A stretch of DNA of 64,000 nt from Haloferax mediterranei ATCC 33500. GTDB taxonomy: Archaea > Halobacteriota > Halobacteria > Halobacteriales > Haloferacaceae. The DNA lies in contig NC_017941.2 of assembly GCF_000306765.2 (NCBI RefSeq), forward strand, positions 2,294,001 through 2,358,000, given 5' to 3'. Below, one piece after another: positions 1-9,033 of the stretch; position 1 is the stretch's first letter; every line of letters begins with the position of its first letter. The notes under the pieces are model-generated. The model saw only the letters and a program-made list of their open reading frames with translations. It was not told the DNA's origin and ran no database searches. The translations under genes and the position numbers were made by a program.

Positions 1-67
1 GCGGCCGGACATTCGACCTTCAAGAGACGTGGTCTTTAGGTGTATCCGACCCTAAGCCGACGACGAA

Positions 68-670
68 ATGAAAATTCGCCAGAACATTCGTCATTTTGCG
101 ACGAAGAAGGCCCTCACGATGCCGGTCATCGGTGACATCGCCACCGAGAAGATGGTGAATCTCCACGTCCGAATCTTCGGCGAGCGCGCGGACCCAGACC
201 ACCGAGAAGAGCGCGAAGCCCACATGGCGGCGTTCTTCGAGTGCACCTTCGACACCTACCTCGAAGCGTTAGACGCCGGTTTTTCCGAGGCCGAGGCGCG
301 CGAGATAACTCACATCCAATCTAATTTCGACTTCTACAACCACGGCTGGACCGAGATGATGGAGTTCCCGGTCGACGAGGTAGAAGCTCACTACGAGCGC
401 TACGGGGAGTTCTTCGAGCGCCACGACATCGACATCGCCAACCCGCTGGGTGAGTTCCGGACTATCGACATTCCGGACGCACCCGCGACGTTGGAGAAAT
501 TAGACGACCCAGAACACCCGCACGCAGAGGCTGGCTTCGCCGACGACGTGTACGTCGAAGACGAGAGCGGCGATGTCGATGTCGGCGGCACTGAAGAACC
601 GGACGACGTGGACGTGACGGCTGCACCCGGCATGCAAGAAGTCGACAACGCCGACGAAGAAACCGCGTAA
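68..670 (+). CDS. DUF6149 family haloarchaeal protein
   Basis: A 200-residue acidic protein of a family I recognise only as haloarchaeal DUF6149; its biochemical role is unknown. The N-terminal ~120 residues are dense and aromatic, with repeated short patterns such as FDFYNHGWTEMMEFP. The last ~60 residues are an Asp/Glu/Gly/Val-rich, probably disordered tail (DVDVGG, DDVDV), common in salt-in halophiles. The ATG lies about 30 bases after a weak box A (ctttagg), fitting a leaderless transcript. No membrane segment or signal peptide is visible. It is convergent with the MATE gene that follows, with under 50 bases between. Confidence 0.85.
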   Translation: MKIRQNIRHFATKKALTMPVIGDIATEKMVNLHVRIFGERADPDHREEREAHMAAFFECTFDTYLEALDAGFSEAEAREITHIQSNFDFYNHGWTEMMEFPVDEVEAHYERYGEFFERHDIDIANPLGEFRTIDIPDAPATLEKLDDPEHPHAEAGFADDVYVEDESGDVDVGGTEEPDDVDVTAAPGMQEVDNADEETA

Positions 671-718
671 CAGAGCGTTCAACCCCGACCACTGGTCGGA
701 GGCGTAGTGGCGAAGACC

Positions 719-2203
719 TCAGTCGTCGCTCGGCACGCGAGGGCCAGCGTCGACGACGCTTTCTTTCCACGTTCCGCGCGTGAACCACGCGAACGCGAGG
801 AACGCCGCCGCGACGTTCGAGAAGGCGATACCGTACCAGATACCGGTCGGTCCCATCGAGAAGAACTCGACGAGGACGAACGACGCCGGAATGCGGAGTA
901 CCCAAAGCGAGATGAGCGAGAACGTCATCGCCGTTCGGGTCGACCCGCTCCCCCGGAACCCGCCGTTGACGACGTTGAACACCCCGAGGAAGAGGAACGT
1001 CGGACCGATGATTCTGAGATACTCGACGCCGATAGAGATGACCGCCTGCTCACCGGGGATGAACACCGCAACGATGGGTTCGGCGAAGAGGTACGCCACC
1101 GCGGAGACGAACACCAGTGTGCCCGCGATGATGCCGACCGCCCAGAAGACGGCGCGCTCCGCCCTGTCGGCGTAGTCGGCACCGAGGTTCTGCCCGACCA
1201 CTGTCGAGACCCCCTGTGCAAGCCCGATAGCCGGGAGGAAGACGAGCGAGTTGAGGCGGTTCCCGATACCGAAGGCGGCGACGGCTGTTTCGGTGTCGAC
1301 ACCGGCCGCGTTGACGGCAGCGTAGGCGACGAGCGCCGTGAGCGCGGTGACGCCGAGCGCGCGGGTCGATTGCTCGATGCTCGACGGTGCGCCGATGCGG
1401 ACGATTTTCTCGACCGTCTCGCGCTCCGGTACGAGGTCACGGGGCGAGAGGTCGATGCCGACCCGACCGGACAGGAGGAGCCAGAAACCGACGAGCGCGC
1501 CGACGCCGCGGGAGAACACCGTGGCGATGGCCGCGCCCTGCACGCCGAACCCGTGGAAGCCGGTCTGTACGAGGAGCCACTGGCGGAGGCCGTCGAGACC
1601 GAGCACCGCAAAGACGGGGTTCGCGTCGAACCCGAGGATAAGGAACGGGTCGAGGAAGACGTTGAGGACGACACCGAACGCCATCAGATACATCGGCGTC
1701 TTGGTGTCACCCCATCCGCGGAGCAGCGCCTGGAAGATGAAGAAGCCGAACATGAACGCGACACCGAGGAAGATGGTTCGCGTGTAGTCGACCGAGAGGC
1801 GGTGAACTTGTGTTCCCGGCGTCGTCCCGATGAGCGGGAGCAGTATCGGCGTCAGGAAGTAGCCGAGGATGGCGAACCCGGTCGACAGGAGAATGACGAA
1901 CCCGAGGGTCTGTCCGGCGACGCGGTTGACCTGGTCGTGGTTACCTGCGCCCTTGTTCTGAGCGACCAGCACCGTCCCGGCGACGGTGAACCCGCCGCCG
2001 AAGGAAATCATGAGGAAGACGAGCGGCCACGAGAACGAGAGGGCCGAGACCGCATCGGCACCGACGCGGCCGACCCAGAAGGTGTCCGCGAGGTTGTACG
2101 CGACCTGCATCAACTGCGAGAGCACGATTGGAAGCGACAGCACCAACATCGGCTTGACGAGGTCGCCGTCGACGAGGTCGACGTCCTTCGGTTTCGCGCT
2201 CAT
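719..2203 (-). CDS. MATE family multidrug/toxin efflux transporter
   Basis: A 494-residue polytopic membrane protein of the MATE (NorM/DinF-like) family, which exports cationic drugs or metabolites using a Na+ or H+ gradient. About twelve hydrophobic segments run through it, with two related halves, and the early segment MLVLSLPIVLSQLMQVAYNL plus DTFWVGRVG is the typical MATE start. The ATG overlaps the stop codon of the upstream TetR gene by one base (TGATG), so the two are translationally coupled in one operon. Expression is therefore probably controlled by that regulator through the palindrome at 2859-2872. Substrate unknown. Confidence 0.92.
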   Translation of the reverse strand: MSAKPKDVDLVDGDLVKPMLVLSLPIVLSQLMQVAYNLADTFWVGRVGADAVSALSFSWPLVFLMISFGGGFTVAGTVLVAQNKGAGNHDQVNRVAGQTLGFVILLSTGFAILGYFLTPILLPLIGTTPGTQVHRLSVDYTRTIFLGVAFMFGFFIFQALLRGWGDTKTPMYLMAFGVVLNVFLDPFLILGFDANPVFAVLGLDGLRQWLLVQTGFHGFGVQGAAIATVFSRGVGALVGFWLLLSGRVGIDLSPRDLVPERETVEKIVRIGAPSSIEQSTRALGVTALTALVAYAAVNAAGVDTETAVAAFGIGNRLNSLVFLPAIGLAQGVSTVVGQNLGADYADRAERAVFWAVGIIAGTLVFVSAVAYLFAEPIVAVFIPGEQAVISIGVEYLRIIGPTFLFLGVFNVVNGGFRGSGSTRTAMTFSLISLWVLRIPASFVLVEFFSMGPTGIWYGIAFSNVAAAFLAFAWFTRGTWKESVVDAGPRVPSDD

Positions 2204-2856
2204 CAGGTTCCCTCCTCGCGGACGAGGTGCGACACGACGAACTCGTCGAGCGCGGCGCGCACATCGTGCGGCGCTTCGTGTGCGGGCGTTCGCTCACCTT
2301 CCGCCGTCGGTTCGGCCACGACGACCCGTTGCAGTCGTGCACCGTCGAGCGCAGCGAAGAGGAGCGTCGCCGTGCGGTCGGCGTCGACCTCGCGGAAGAC
2401 GCCCTGTTCGATACCGTCGCGGATGACATCGGCGAACCGCCCGCGAATTGCCGCCTCGCTCTGGGCGATTTGCTCGCGGTAGGTCTCCACGTAGGGTGCT
2501 TGCGTCCGAATTTCCGCCAAGGCGAGACCGAAGCGGTCGTACTCGCCGTCGTCGTCCTCGTCCGGGACCATCTTGTCGAGGAGGAATCGAAGTCGCTCCT
2601 CGGGAGCGTCGCCTTCGGTCGCTTCGACCCGCTTTTCGAAGCGCTCGAAGAGGAAGCCGAGAAACGCGACGAGTAGTTCGCGCTTCGTCCCGTAGTGGTA
2701 GTGGAGGAGGGACTTGCTCTTTCCAGCCTCGTCGGCGATTCGTTGCATCGTCAAATCGGCGTACCCGTGGGCACACAGCGCCCGATAGGTCGCCTCCATC
2801 AACGTTTGGTGAACGTCGTCGGGGACCGATTGGTCAGACGTTTCGTCAGAACTCAC
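2203..2856 (-). CDS. TetR/AcrR family transcriptional regulator of the MATE operon
   Basis: A 217-residue TetR/AcrR regulator with a GTG start. The N-terminal helix-turn-helix covers roughly residues 22-65, with the classic pattern LTMQRIADEAGKSKSLLHYH and a following YGTKRELL. The C-terminal helical domain would bind a ligand and dimerise. The gene sits directly upstream of the MATE transporter with a one-base overlap, and a perfect 14-bp palindrome lies immediately before the start codon. The simplest model is an autorepressed efflux operon released by a transported compound; the ligand cannot be read from the sequence. Confidence 0.92.
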   Translation of the reverse strand: MSSDETSDQSVPDDVHQTLMEATYRALCAHGYADLTMQRIADEAGKSKSLLHYHYGTKRELLVAFLGFLFERFEKRVEATEGDAPEERLRFLLDKMVPDEDDDGEYDRFGLALAEIRTQAPYVETYREQIAQSEAAIRGRFADVIRDGIEQGVFREVDADRTATLLFAALDGARLQRVVVAEPTAEGERTPAHEAPHDVRAALDEFVVSHLVREEGT

Positions 2857-2858
2857 TA

Positions 2859-2872
2859 ACTGACTAGTCAGT
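2859..2872. promoter_or_regulatory. Perfect 14-bp palindrome, probable TetR operator
   Basis: ACTGACTAGTCAGT is a perfect palindrome that begins three bases upstream of the GTG start of the TetR gene. TGACTAGTCA-type cores are widespread operators of TetR-family repressors. Placed at the expected transcription start of a leaderless mRNA, bound repressor would block initiation and so control both the regulator and the MATE pump. Confidence 0.7.
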
Positions 2873-2999
2873 CAGCGAGTTCAAAAGGGGTTTCGAATAG
2901 AAAATAGATTGCCGGTAAGCGTGGTATGAGCTGTCGCTTCGCGGTGGACGCATGGAAAACGCAAATCGGGACGTACGCCGAGAGAGCAGCCGATTACAG

Positions 3000-4307
3000 T
3001 CAGTCGACGATTCGGTCGGCGACTTCGTAGCCTGCGACGATACCGCCGTTCAGCGAGCGCTCGGGGTACTGCGCTTCGGACGCCATTCCGGCGTAGTAGA
3101 CGCCCTCGGCGACGTCGTCTGCGAGGTCGTAGGGAACGACGAGGTCGAGGTAGCCGCGTTCGTACACCGGCCCGGCACGGGGGTTCCGGGAGACGCGGAA
3201 CTCCTCGACGGCCGAGCGGTCGAAGTCGGGGTACATGGATTCGATTTCGTCGAACCACACGTCGTAGACTTCGTCGTCGTCCATCTGCCAGAGGTCCTCG
3301 TGGGGTCCCTGTACGTAGCTTGCGATGTAGAGGAGGTGGTCGCCGCCGTAGCGCTCTTTCGGGATGAAGTTCGTGTGCTCGATGAGCGAGCCAAAGGGCG
3401 CGTCGTGGGCGATGTTGAGCCAGTAGGTGTCCATCAGCGACTCGGACATCGTCGCGAGGCCGCAGACTGCGCCCTGGAAGTCGATGTCGCACTCGAATCC
3501 GGTCAGGTCTTCGAGCACGTTCGGCATCGTCGCGACAATCACCGAATCGACCTCGTGGGTTTCGGTTCCGTCTTCTGTTTCGACGGTCAACGTGCTTACT
3601 TCCTCGCCGTCGGTGTCGAGTTCAGTCACGCGAGCGCCGGTTTGGATGTTTTCGCGGCCAACCGCGCCTACGAGGGCGTCGATAAGTGGCTCAAAACCGC
3701 CGTCGAAGTACCCGAGTTTCTCGCCGCGGAGGAGGTCACGCTCGCCGCGGAAACGGACGCGTCCGAGGAACCACGCCGCCGACACGTCGTGTTTGCGCTC
3801 GCCGAACTTCCCATCCAAGAGCGGGTCGACGAAGTTGTCGTAGACGCCCTCCGTCGTGTGTTCGACGACGAAATCCTTGATGGGCGTGTGTTCGTACTCT
3901 GAGAGCGTCTCGTAGGCGTTGACGTCCGGAATCCCGCCGCGAACGTCGACACCGAGCGTGAGCATTCCGAGGCGGAACTTGTCGTAGAAGCTCATGTGCG
4001 GATAGGCCGCGATTTGCCACGCGGTGTCCAGCGGGTGGGCTACTCCGTCGACGTAGTAGGCGTTCTTGCCGATGCGCCACTCTAAGTCGTCGCCGAGGCC
4101 GAGTTCTTCGGCGAGTTCGACGATGGTCTCTTCGGATTTCGAGAGGTGATGGTAGTACCGCTCGATGTCGTCGCCTTTCGTCTCGTAGGTGGCCGCGAGG
4201 CCGCCGAGTGAGTCGGCCGCCTCGAAGATTCGAACGTCGTGACCCCGGTTACGGAGTCGGTGCGCCGCAGCGAGACCCGCAATGCCGCCGCCGACGATAC
4301 CTATCAT
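3000..4307 (-). CDS. NAD(P)/FAD-dependent oxidoreductase (flavin amine oxidase / UGM-like)
   Basis: A 435-residue flavoprotein. Residues 1-35 form a textbook Rossmann dinucleotide-binding motif, MIGIVGGGIAGLAAAHRL, followed by a FEAADSLGG segment as in protoporphyrinogen oxidase, phytoene desaturase and UDP-galactopyranose mutase relatives. The C-terminus has the usual second FAD contact (GVYYAGMASEA..YPERSLNGGIVAG). The exact substrate is unknown; in haloarchaea such proteins are often annotated simply as FAD-dependent oxidoreductases. It is divergent from the histidine kinase at 4404 across about 95 bases that must hold both promoters. Confidence 0.88.
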   Translation of the reverse strand: MIGIVGGGIAGLAAAHRLRNRGHDVRIFEAADSLGGLAATYETKGDDIERYYHHLSKSEETIVELAEELGLGDDLEWRIGKNAYYVDGVAHPLDTAWQIAAYPHMSFYDKFRLGMLTLGVDVRGGIPDVNAYETLSEYEHTPIKDFVVEHTTEGVYDNFVDPLLDGKFGERKHDVSAAWFLGRVRFRGERDLLRGEKLGYFDGGFEPLIDALVGAVGRENIQTGARVTELDTDGEEVSTLTVETEDGTETHEVDSVIVATMPNVLEDLTGFECDIDFQGAVCGLATMSESLMDTYWLNIAHDAPFGSLIEHTNFIPKERYGGDHLLYIASYVQGPHEDLWQMDDDEVYDVWFDEIESMYPDFDRSAVEEFRVSRNPRAGPVYERGYLDLVVPYDLADDVAEGVYYAGMASEAQYPERSLNGGIVAGYEVADRIVD

Positions 4308-4403
4308 AGCCCGGATTTCGATGTGCGGCGGAAAGTCCTTTCTGATGTGGTCAGTGCCGGTTTCGACGGGGGAATTTTAACCCCGGTCGATAGAGTGCGG
4401 AGC

Positions 4404-6143
4404 ATGCAGGGCGCGTCTCAATGGCAGGCTACGCCGTACACGATTCCGCTTGGGGTCGGTGCCGGTCTCTTCGTAGCCCTCGGACTGTATCTTCTCCACC
4501 GCCAGACGGAACGCCGCCTCATCCCGGGCGCGGCACTCGGTGCACTCCTGTTGTTCGCATCGGGGCTCTGGATGGGGCTGTACGCGCTCGAACTCTCCCG
4601 AACCGGCTTCGCGACCAAGGTGCTTTTGAACCAACTCGGCTATTTCGGCATCGCGCCGCTCCCGTTGCTGTGGTTCGCGTACGTGATGCGTCACGCCGGA
4701 TTTGATGATTTGCCGCGGTCGGCGTGGGCGGCCCTCGGGAGTGTCCCTGTCGTCACAATCGGACTCGTCCTGACGAACCAGTGGCACAAACTCATCTGGA
4801 CCGACCTGCGGCTCTCCACGCAGCCTGGGTACGTCGTCCTCGTGAACGAACACGGCGTCGCGTTCACTGTCTACATCATCTACGCGTACGTACTCGTCTT
4901 CGCGGGCGTCGGCATCCTCGTTCGGACGCTCTTCCGTGCTAGTGGAATCCATCGAAAACAGACACTCGGGTTGCTCGTCGGCGGTCTCATCCCTGCGGCT
5001 GGTGGCATCATCTACATCACCGACCTGAGTCCCGTTTCGGGCCTAAACCTCCCCGCACTGGCGTTTTCGCTCACCTCGGCAGCCGTCGCGTGGAGTGTCT
5101 TCCGACACCGACTGTTCACGCTCGTTCCGGTCGCATGGGAGTCCGTCATCGAGTCGATGCACGACGCCGCCATCGTCCTCGACAACGACAGGCGAGTGCT
5201 CGATGCGAATCCAGCGAGTGAGCGACTCCTCACCCGTTCGCTCGAAGGGTCATACGGGCAGTTGGTCGACGACGTGTTGTTACCCGAAGTCGTTGCTGCG
5301 CTTCCTGCAACTCCCAACGCGGAGGCGACGGTCACACTCGACGGCGAGGAACGGGACCTGTTGGTGGAGACGACACCGCTCGGCGAGGAGTCGCTGACCA
5401 CGGGAACACTCGTTCTCGTCCGCGACATCACTGAGCGTACGGAGCGCGAACGACAACTCCAGCGCCAGAACGAGCGCCTCGATGAGTTCGCTTCGGTCGT
5501 CTCCCACGACCTGCGAAACCCGCTTACGGTCGCCTGCGGCTATCTGGAACTGGCACAGGAGACCGGTGACGACCAGTACTTCCAACGGGTCGAAGAAGCC
5601 CACGACCGGATGGAGACAATCATCGAAGACCTGCTGACGCTCGCCCGGCAGGGGGAGACACTGACGGACGTGACACCGGTTGCCCTGAAGACGGTCGCGC
5701 AGGAGGCATGGGACAGTACCGCCGTCGGCGACGCCACGCTCGATGTTCGACTGGACCGGACGATTGCTGCCGACCGGGGGCGACTCCGCCAACTGCTCGA
5801 AAACCTGTTTCGGAACTCGGTAGAACACGGTGAGACAGACGAGTTCGCGTCCGACGACCGCTCAATCACTGTTACTGTCGGTGCGCTGGACGACGGGTTC
5901 TACGTCGAAGACGACGGTCCCGGAATCCCCGAGCGGGAGCGAGAAAACGTGTTCGAACGTGGCTACACGACACACGAAGACGGCACCGGCTTCGGCCTTC
6001 CTATCGTCAAATCAATCGCCGACGCCCACGGCTGGTCAGTCGACCTCGTGGCGTCATCGTCCGGCGGGGCGCGGTTCGAGTTCACCGACGTAGCAGCCGA
6101 ACCGGAGGCCGTGGCCGCAGAGAACCGAGAAGCGACCGAATAG
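4404..6143 (+). CDS. Sensor histidine kinase with 7TM N-terminal domain and PAS domain
   Basis: A 579-residue membrane histidine kinase. Residues 1 to about 230 contain seven hydrophobic segments, matching the HisKA_7TM sensor module. A PAS-like domain follows (IVLDNDRRVLDANPASERLL, ending in VRDITERTERERQ), then the dimerisation and phosphoacceptor box SHDLRNPL with the phospho-histidine near residue 368, and a HATPase_c domain with N box (LFRNSVEHG), G1 (EDDGPGIP) and G2 (GTGFGLPIVK). The start is set at the internal ATG after a TTTTAA-type box A, because the reading frame further upstream runs into the divergent gene. No response regulator is adjacent, so its partner is unknown. Confidence 0.9.
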   Translation: MQGASQWQATPYTIPLGVGAGLFVALGLYLLHRQTERRLIPGAALGALLLFASGLWMGLYALELSRTGFATKVLLNQLGYFGIAPLPLLWFAYVMRHAGFDDLPRSAWAALGSVPVVTIGLVLTNQWHKLIWTDLRLSTQPGYVVLVNEHGVAFTVYIIYAYVLVFAGVGILVRTLFRASGIHRKQTLGLLVGGLIPAAGGIIYITDLSPVSGLNLPALAFSLTSAAVAWSVFRHRLFTLVPVAWESVIESMHDAAIVLDNDRRVLDANPASERLLTRSLEGSYGQLVDDVLLPEVVAALPATPNAEATVTLDGEERDLLVETTPLGEESLTTGTLVLVRDITERTERERQLQRQNERLDEFASVVSHDLRNPLTVACGYLELAQETGDDQYFQRVEEAHDRMETIIEDLLTLARQGETLTDVTPVALKTVAQEAWDSTAVGDATLDVRLDRTIAADRGRLRQLLENLFRNSVEHGETDEFASDDRSITVTVGALDDGFYVEDDGPGIPERERENVFERGYTTHEDGTGFGLPIVKSIADAHGWSVDLVASSSGGARFEFTDVAAEPEAVAAENREATE

Positions 6144-6216
6144 CTGGACGGCTGACTGACTGATTGGATTGGTGAGTAGAATTACACGTCTGCGGGACAG
6201 TTGCGACGTTCGCCAC

Positions 6217-6224
6217 ATTTTTAT
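6217..6224 (+). promoter_or_regulatory. Box A (TATA) of homoserine kinase gene
   Basis: The stretch TTTTTATC centres about 26 bases before the ATG at 6247. This is the spacing of a haloarchaeal box A for a leaderless mRNA, and it supports the chosen start over upstream in-frame codons. Confidence 0.6.
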
Positions 6225-6246
6225 CTGCGATACGGCAACTGCGGGC

Positions 6247-7128
6247 ATGGTTACGGTCCGCGCACCCGCCACGAGCGCCAATCTCGGAAGTGGGTTCGAC
6301 GTTTTCGGAGTGGCTCTCGACCGCCCCGCTGACGTCGTTCACGTCGAAAAGGCGGACCGCACAACAATCGAGGTCACGGGCGTCGGTCGCCAGTACATTC
6401 CGACTGACCCGGACCGAAACGTCGTCGGTGCCGTCGCCGAGGCACTCGACGCCCCCGCACACATTCGTATCGACAAAGGTGTCCGGCCCTCGTCGGGTCT
6501 CGGGTCGTCGGCCGCGAGTTCCGCCGCGGCCGCAGTCGCCCTGAACGAACTGTACGACCGCGGACTCTCCCGCGAGGAACTCGTCCCGGTCGCCGCTGAG
6601 GGGGAGGCAGTCGTCTCCGGCGAACCCCACGCCGACAACGTCGCGCCCGCACTGCTCGGCGGTTTCACCGTCGCAACCGACGACGGAGTCACGACTGTCG
6701 ACGCCGACATCCCGCTCGTCGCGTGCCTTCCCGAAATCGCCGTCTCGACTCGCGATGCACGGCGTGTCGTCCCGAGTCGGGCCAGCATCGAAGACATGGT
6801 TCACACGGTCGGTCGGGCAGCGACGCTCGCTGTCGGGATGTGCCGTCGCGACCCCGAACTCGTCGGGGCCGGGATGGACGACCGCATCGTCACGCCGGCA
6901 CGAGCGGAACTCATCACCGGCTATCACGATGTTCGAGAGGCGGCACTCGAAGCCGGGGCGGAAGGCGTCACCGTCTCAGGTGCCGGCCCGTCGGTTCTCA
7001 GTGTGTGCCACGCCAGCGACCGAACTCGCGTTGCGGGTGCGATGCTCGAAGCCTTCGACGAGACCGATGTGGCTGCCCGCGCCTACAAGACGCGTGTCGG
7101 TCGCGGCGCTGAAATATTTGATATCTGA
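6247..7128 (+). CDS. thrB: Homoserine kinase
   Basis: A 293-residue GHMP-family kinase that phosphorylates L-homoserine with ATP, the penultimate step of threonine synthesis in the cytoplasm. It opens with VTVRAPATSANLGSGFDVFG, the ThrB N-terminal signature, followed by the ATP-binding glycine/serine loop near residue 80-95 (RPSSGLGSSAASSAAA) and the third GHMP motif near the C-terminus (GVTVSGAGPSVLSV). Length fits the family. The start was chosen by the N-terminal signature and the box A upstream. A hairpin with a T-run follows the stop codon. Confidence 0.95.
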   Translation: MVTVRAPATSANLGSGFDVFGVALDRPADVVHVEKADRTTIEVTGVGRQYIPTDPDRNVVGAVAEALDAPAHIRIDKGVRPSSGLGSSAASSAAAAVALNELYDRGLSREELVPVAAEGEAVVSGEPHADNVAPALLGGFTVATDDGVTTVDADIPLVACLPEIAVSTRDARRVVPSRASIEDMVHTVGRAATLAVGMCRRDPELVGAGMDDRIVTPARAELITGYHDVREAALEAGAEGVTVSGAGPSVLSVCHASDRTRVAGAMLEAFDETDVAARAYKTRVGRGAEIFDI

Positions 7129-7151
7129 ATGGTATAGAGAGAACAACTAGC

Positions 7152-7173
7152 ACACCAAATTATGGTGTTTTTT
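7152..7173 (+). terminator. Hairpin plus T-run after thrB
   Basis: ACACCA and TGGTGT form a six-base-pair stem around the loop AATTA, followed directly by five T residues. It lies 23 bases after the thrB stop codon and before the stress-protein gene. It looks like a classical intrinsic terminator, though in archaea the T-run alone is usually the active part. Confidence 0.55.
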
Positions 7174-7261
7174 GGACCCTGAGCCACTGGAAAAAGTTCT
7201 CACGGTCCGTGTTAACACGATTCCGAGAAGACTTTTCTCATTTACGCGAGACATTCAGGAT

Positions 7262-7759
7262 ATGCAACGAGCACTCGTCGTCGTCAGTCCGAACGAACGG
7301 TCGAATCGAATCCTCCGCGAAGCAGGCGAACTCGCCGCCGGCAGCGGAGCGGAACTCGTCGTCCTCACCGTCCTCCCCGACGAGGAGTTCGAGCGCACGC
7401 GCTCGGCCCTCGCCGATGTCGGGTCGTCCGATGTCGTCTACGGCATCGACCAGGCAACCGAGTCGGCCACGCGCAAAGCCAAGCGTCTCGCACGCGAGGC
7501 TCTCGACGACCTCGATGTCGACTACCGAGTCGTCGCCGACATCGGCCCGGAAGTCGATTCGGTTCTCGAAACGGCCGAGGCGGAATCGTGCGACCACCTC
7601 TTCGTGTCCGGTCGCCGCCGCTCGCCGACAGGGAAGCTTCTCTCTCGGGACGTGACCCAGACGGTCATGCTCAACTTCGACGGGCCGGTCACCGTCCTCC
7701 TCGGCGAAGAGTCAGAGACGGAAGACGACTCGAATCGGAAGTCCCGCGCGCTCGCGTAA
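7262..7759 (+). CDS. Universal stress protein (UspA family)
   Basis: A 165-residue protein with the UspA alpha/beta fold pattern. It starts QRALVVVSPNERSNRILREA, has the central strand ELVVLTVLPDEEF, and ends with a region like the nucleotide loop (DHLFVSGRRRSPTGKLLSRD followed by VMLNFDGPVTVLL). The usual ATP-binding G-2x-G-9x-G-[S/T] motif is imperfect here, so nucleotide binding is uncertain. Cytoplasmic; family members are general stress factors of poorly defined mechanism. The ATG is chosen because the upstream frame is not protein-like and overlaps the probable thrB terminator. Confidence 0.88.
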   Translation: MQRALVVVSPNERSNRILREAGELAAGSGAELVVLTVLPDEEFERTRSALADVGSSDVVYGIDQATESATRKAKRLAREALDDLDVDYRVVADIGPEVDSVLETAEAESCDHLFVSGRRRSPTGKLLSRDVTQTVMLNFDGPVTVLLGEESETEDDSNRKSRALA

Positions 7760-8003
7760 GACTGCCAAGAGAACCCGCGTACGTGGACGCGTCGGCGACG
7801 AACACGATTCTCATTTTCCGACACCGCCGACAGTCGTACCTCGAAAACGCGCATTACTGCCGACCTGTAGACACCACTGTCGACCTGTAGAGACTGGTCC
7901 GTGTGTCACGCGTCGTTCGGCGACAACAATCTAAGCGTCGCGCTCACGACTGTTTCGTAGCAAAAGCGGTCGAAATCGGTACGAGAGTGGAGTGAGAAGT
8001 CGC

Positions 8004-8912
8004 TTAGACGCCGCGGCCTTGCAGCTTCTTCTCTTCGGGCATGTCGACGTTCGCTTCGCCCTTCATGCCCTTGCCGATGCCGGAGGCGATGTCGGCGAGT
8101 TTCTCGGGGTCGTCCCAGTTGTTGACGGCCTCGACGACTGCCTCGCCCATCGTCTCTGGGTCCTCTGCGCCGAAGATGCCGGAGCCGACGAAGATACCGT
8201 CACACTCGTGGTACATCATGAGCGCCGCGTCGGCGGGCGTCGCGATGCCACCGGCGGCGAAGTTCACGACCGGCAGCCGACCCATCTCGGCTGTCTCGTG
8301 GACGAGGTCAGCAGGTGCTTCGTGCTCGCGAGCCCACTTCTCGCGCTCGTCGAAGTTCAGACCCGTAAGCGTCCGAATCTGGTTTTTGATGGTCCGCTGG
8401 TGAGTGACGGCCTGGTTGACGTCGCCAGTACCGGCTTCTCCCTTGGTGCGAATCATCGCGGCACCCTCGTTGATGCGGCGGAGCGCCTCGGGGAGGTTGC
8501 GCGCACCACAGACGAACGGCGACGTGAACTCGCGCTTGTCGATGTGGTATTCGTTGTCCGCCGGGGTGAGAACCTCACTCTCGTCGACCATGTCGACACC
8601 GATAGCTTCGAGAATCTGTGCTTCGGTGTAGTGGCCGATGCGGGCCTTGCCCATCACCGGGATGGAGACGGCGTCGATGATTTCTTTGACCTTCTCGGGG
8701 TCGGCCATCCGAGAGACGCCACCACGCTTGCGGATGTCGGCCGGAACGGCTTCGAGTGCCATTACGGCGACTGCGCCCGCCTCCTCGGCAATCTTCGCTT
8801 GCTCTGCGTTGACAACGTCCATGATGACGCCGCCTTTCTGCATCTGGGCGAACCCGCGCTTGACGAGTTCGGTCCCACGCCGGAGTTCCTCAAGGTCGGT
8901 CTCCTCAGCCAT
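8004..8912 (-). CDS. pdxS: Pyridoxal 5'-phosphate synthase, lyase subunit PdxS
   Basis: A 302-residue PdxS/Pdx1 protein. With the glutaminase PdxT it makes pyridoxal 5'-phosphate from ribose 5-phosphate, glyceraldehyde 3-phosphate and ammonia. Key residues are visible: Asp32 in [13 protein letters not shown] and Lys89 in [11 protein letters not shown], matching the two catalytic residues of the family, plus the phosphate-binding GTGDVNQAV and [17 protein letters not shown]. The start is placed at [20 protein letters not shown], the normal family N-terminus; the frame continues upstream without family resemblance. PdxT is not in this window. Confidence 0.97.
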   Translation of the reverse strand: MAEETDLEELRRGTELVKRGFAQMQKGGVIMDVVNAEQAKIAEEAGAVAVMALEAVPADIRKRGGVSRMADPEKVKEIIDAVSIPVMGKARIGHYTEAQILEAIGVDMVDESEVLTPADNEYHIDKREFTSPFVCGARNLPEALRRINEGAAMIRTKGEAGTGDVNQAVTHQRTIKNQIRTLTGLNFDEREKWAREHEAPADLVHETAEMGRLPVVNFAAGGIATPADAALMMYHECDGIFVGSGIFGAEDPETMGEAVVEAVNNWDDPEKLADIASGIGKGMKGEANVDMPEEKKLQGRGV

Positions 8913-9033
8913 GTCCGTGGGTTGCGACCGGGTACACTTAAGCAATCGCTTCCGCTCGTCAGTTCTTCGCACGGTCGGCCCCTCCATGGGTGAGACCGGC
9001 ACCGCTTTGGCTTCCCCCTACTTCGGCGTGTAT

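Noticed and set aside
707..2482. Long plus-strand open frame opposite the MATE and TetR genes
   Set aside because: Composition is Arg/Asp/Glu noise typical of the reverse strand of GC-rich haloarchaeal genes; the minus-strand proteins match real families.
7992..8993. Plus-strand frame opposite pdxS
   Set aside because: PdxS catalytic residues are all in the minus-strand frame.
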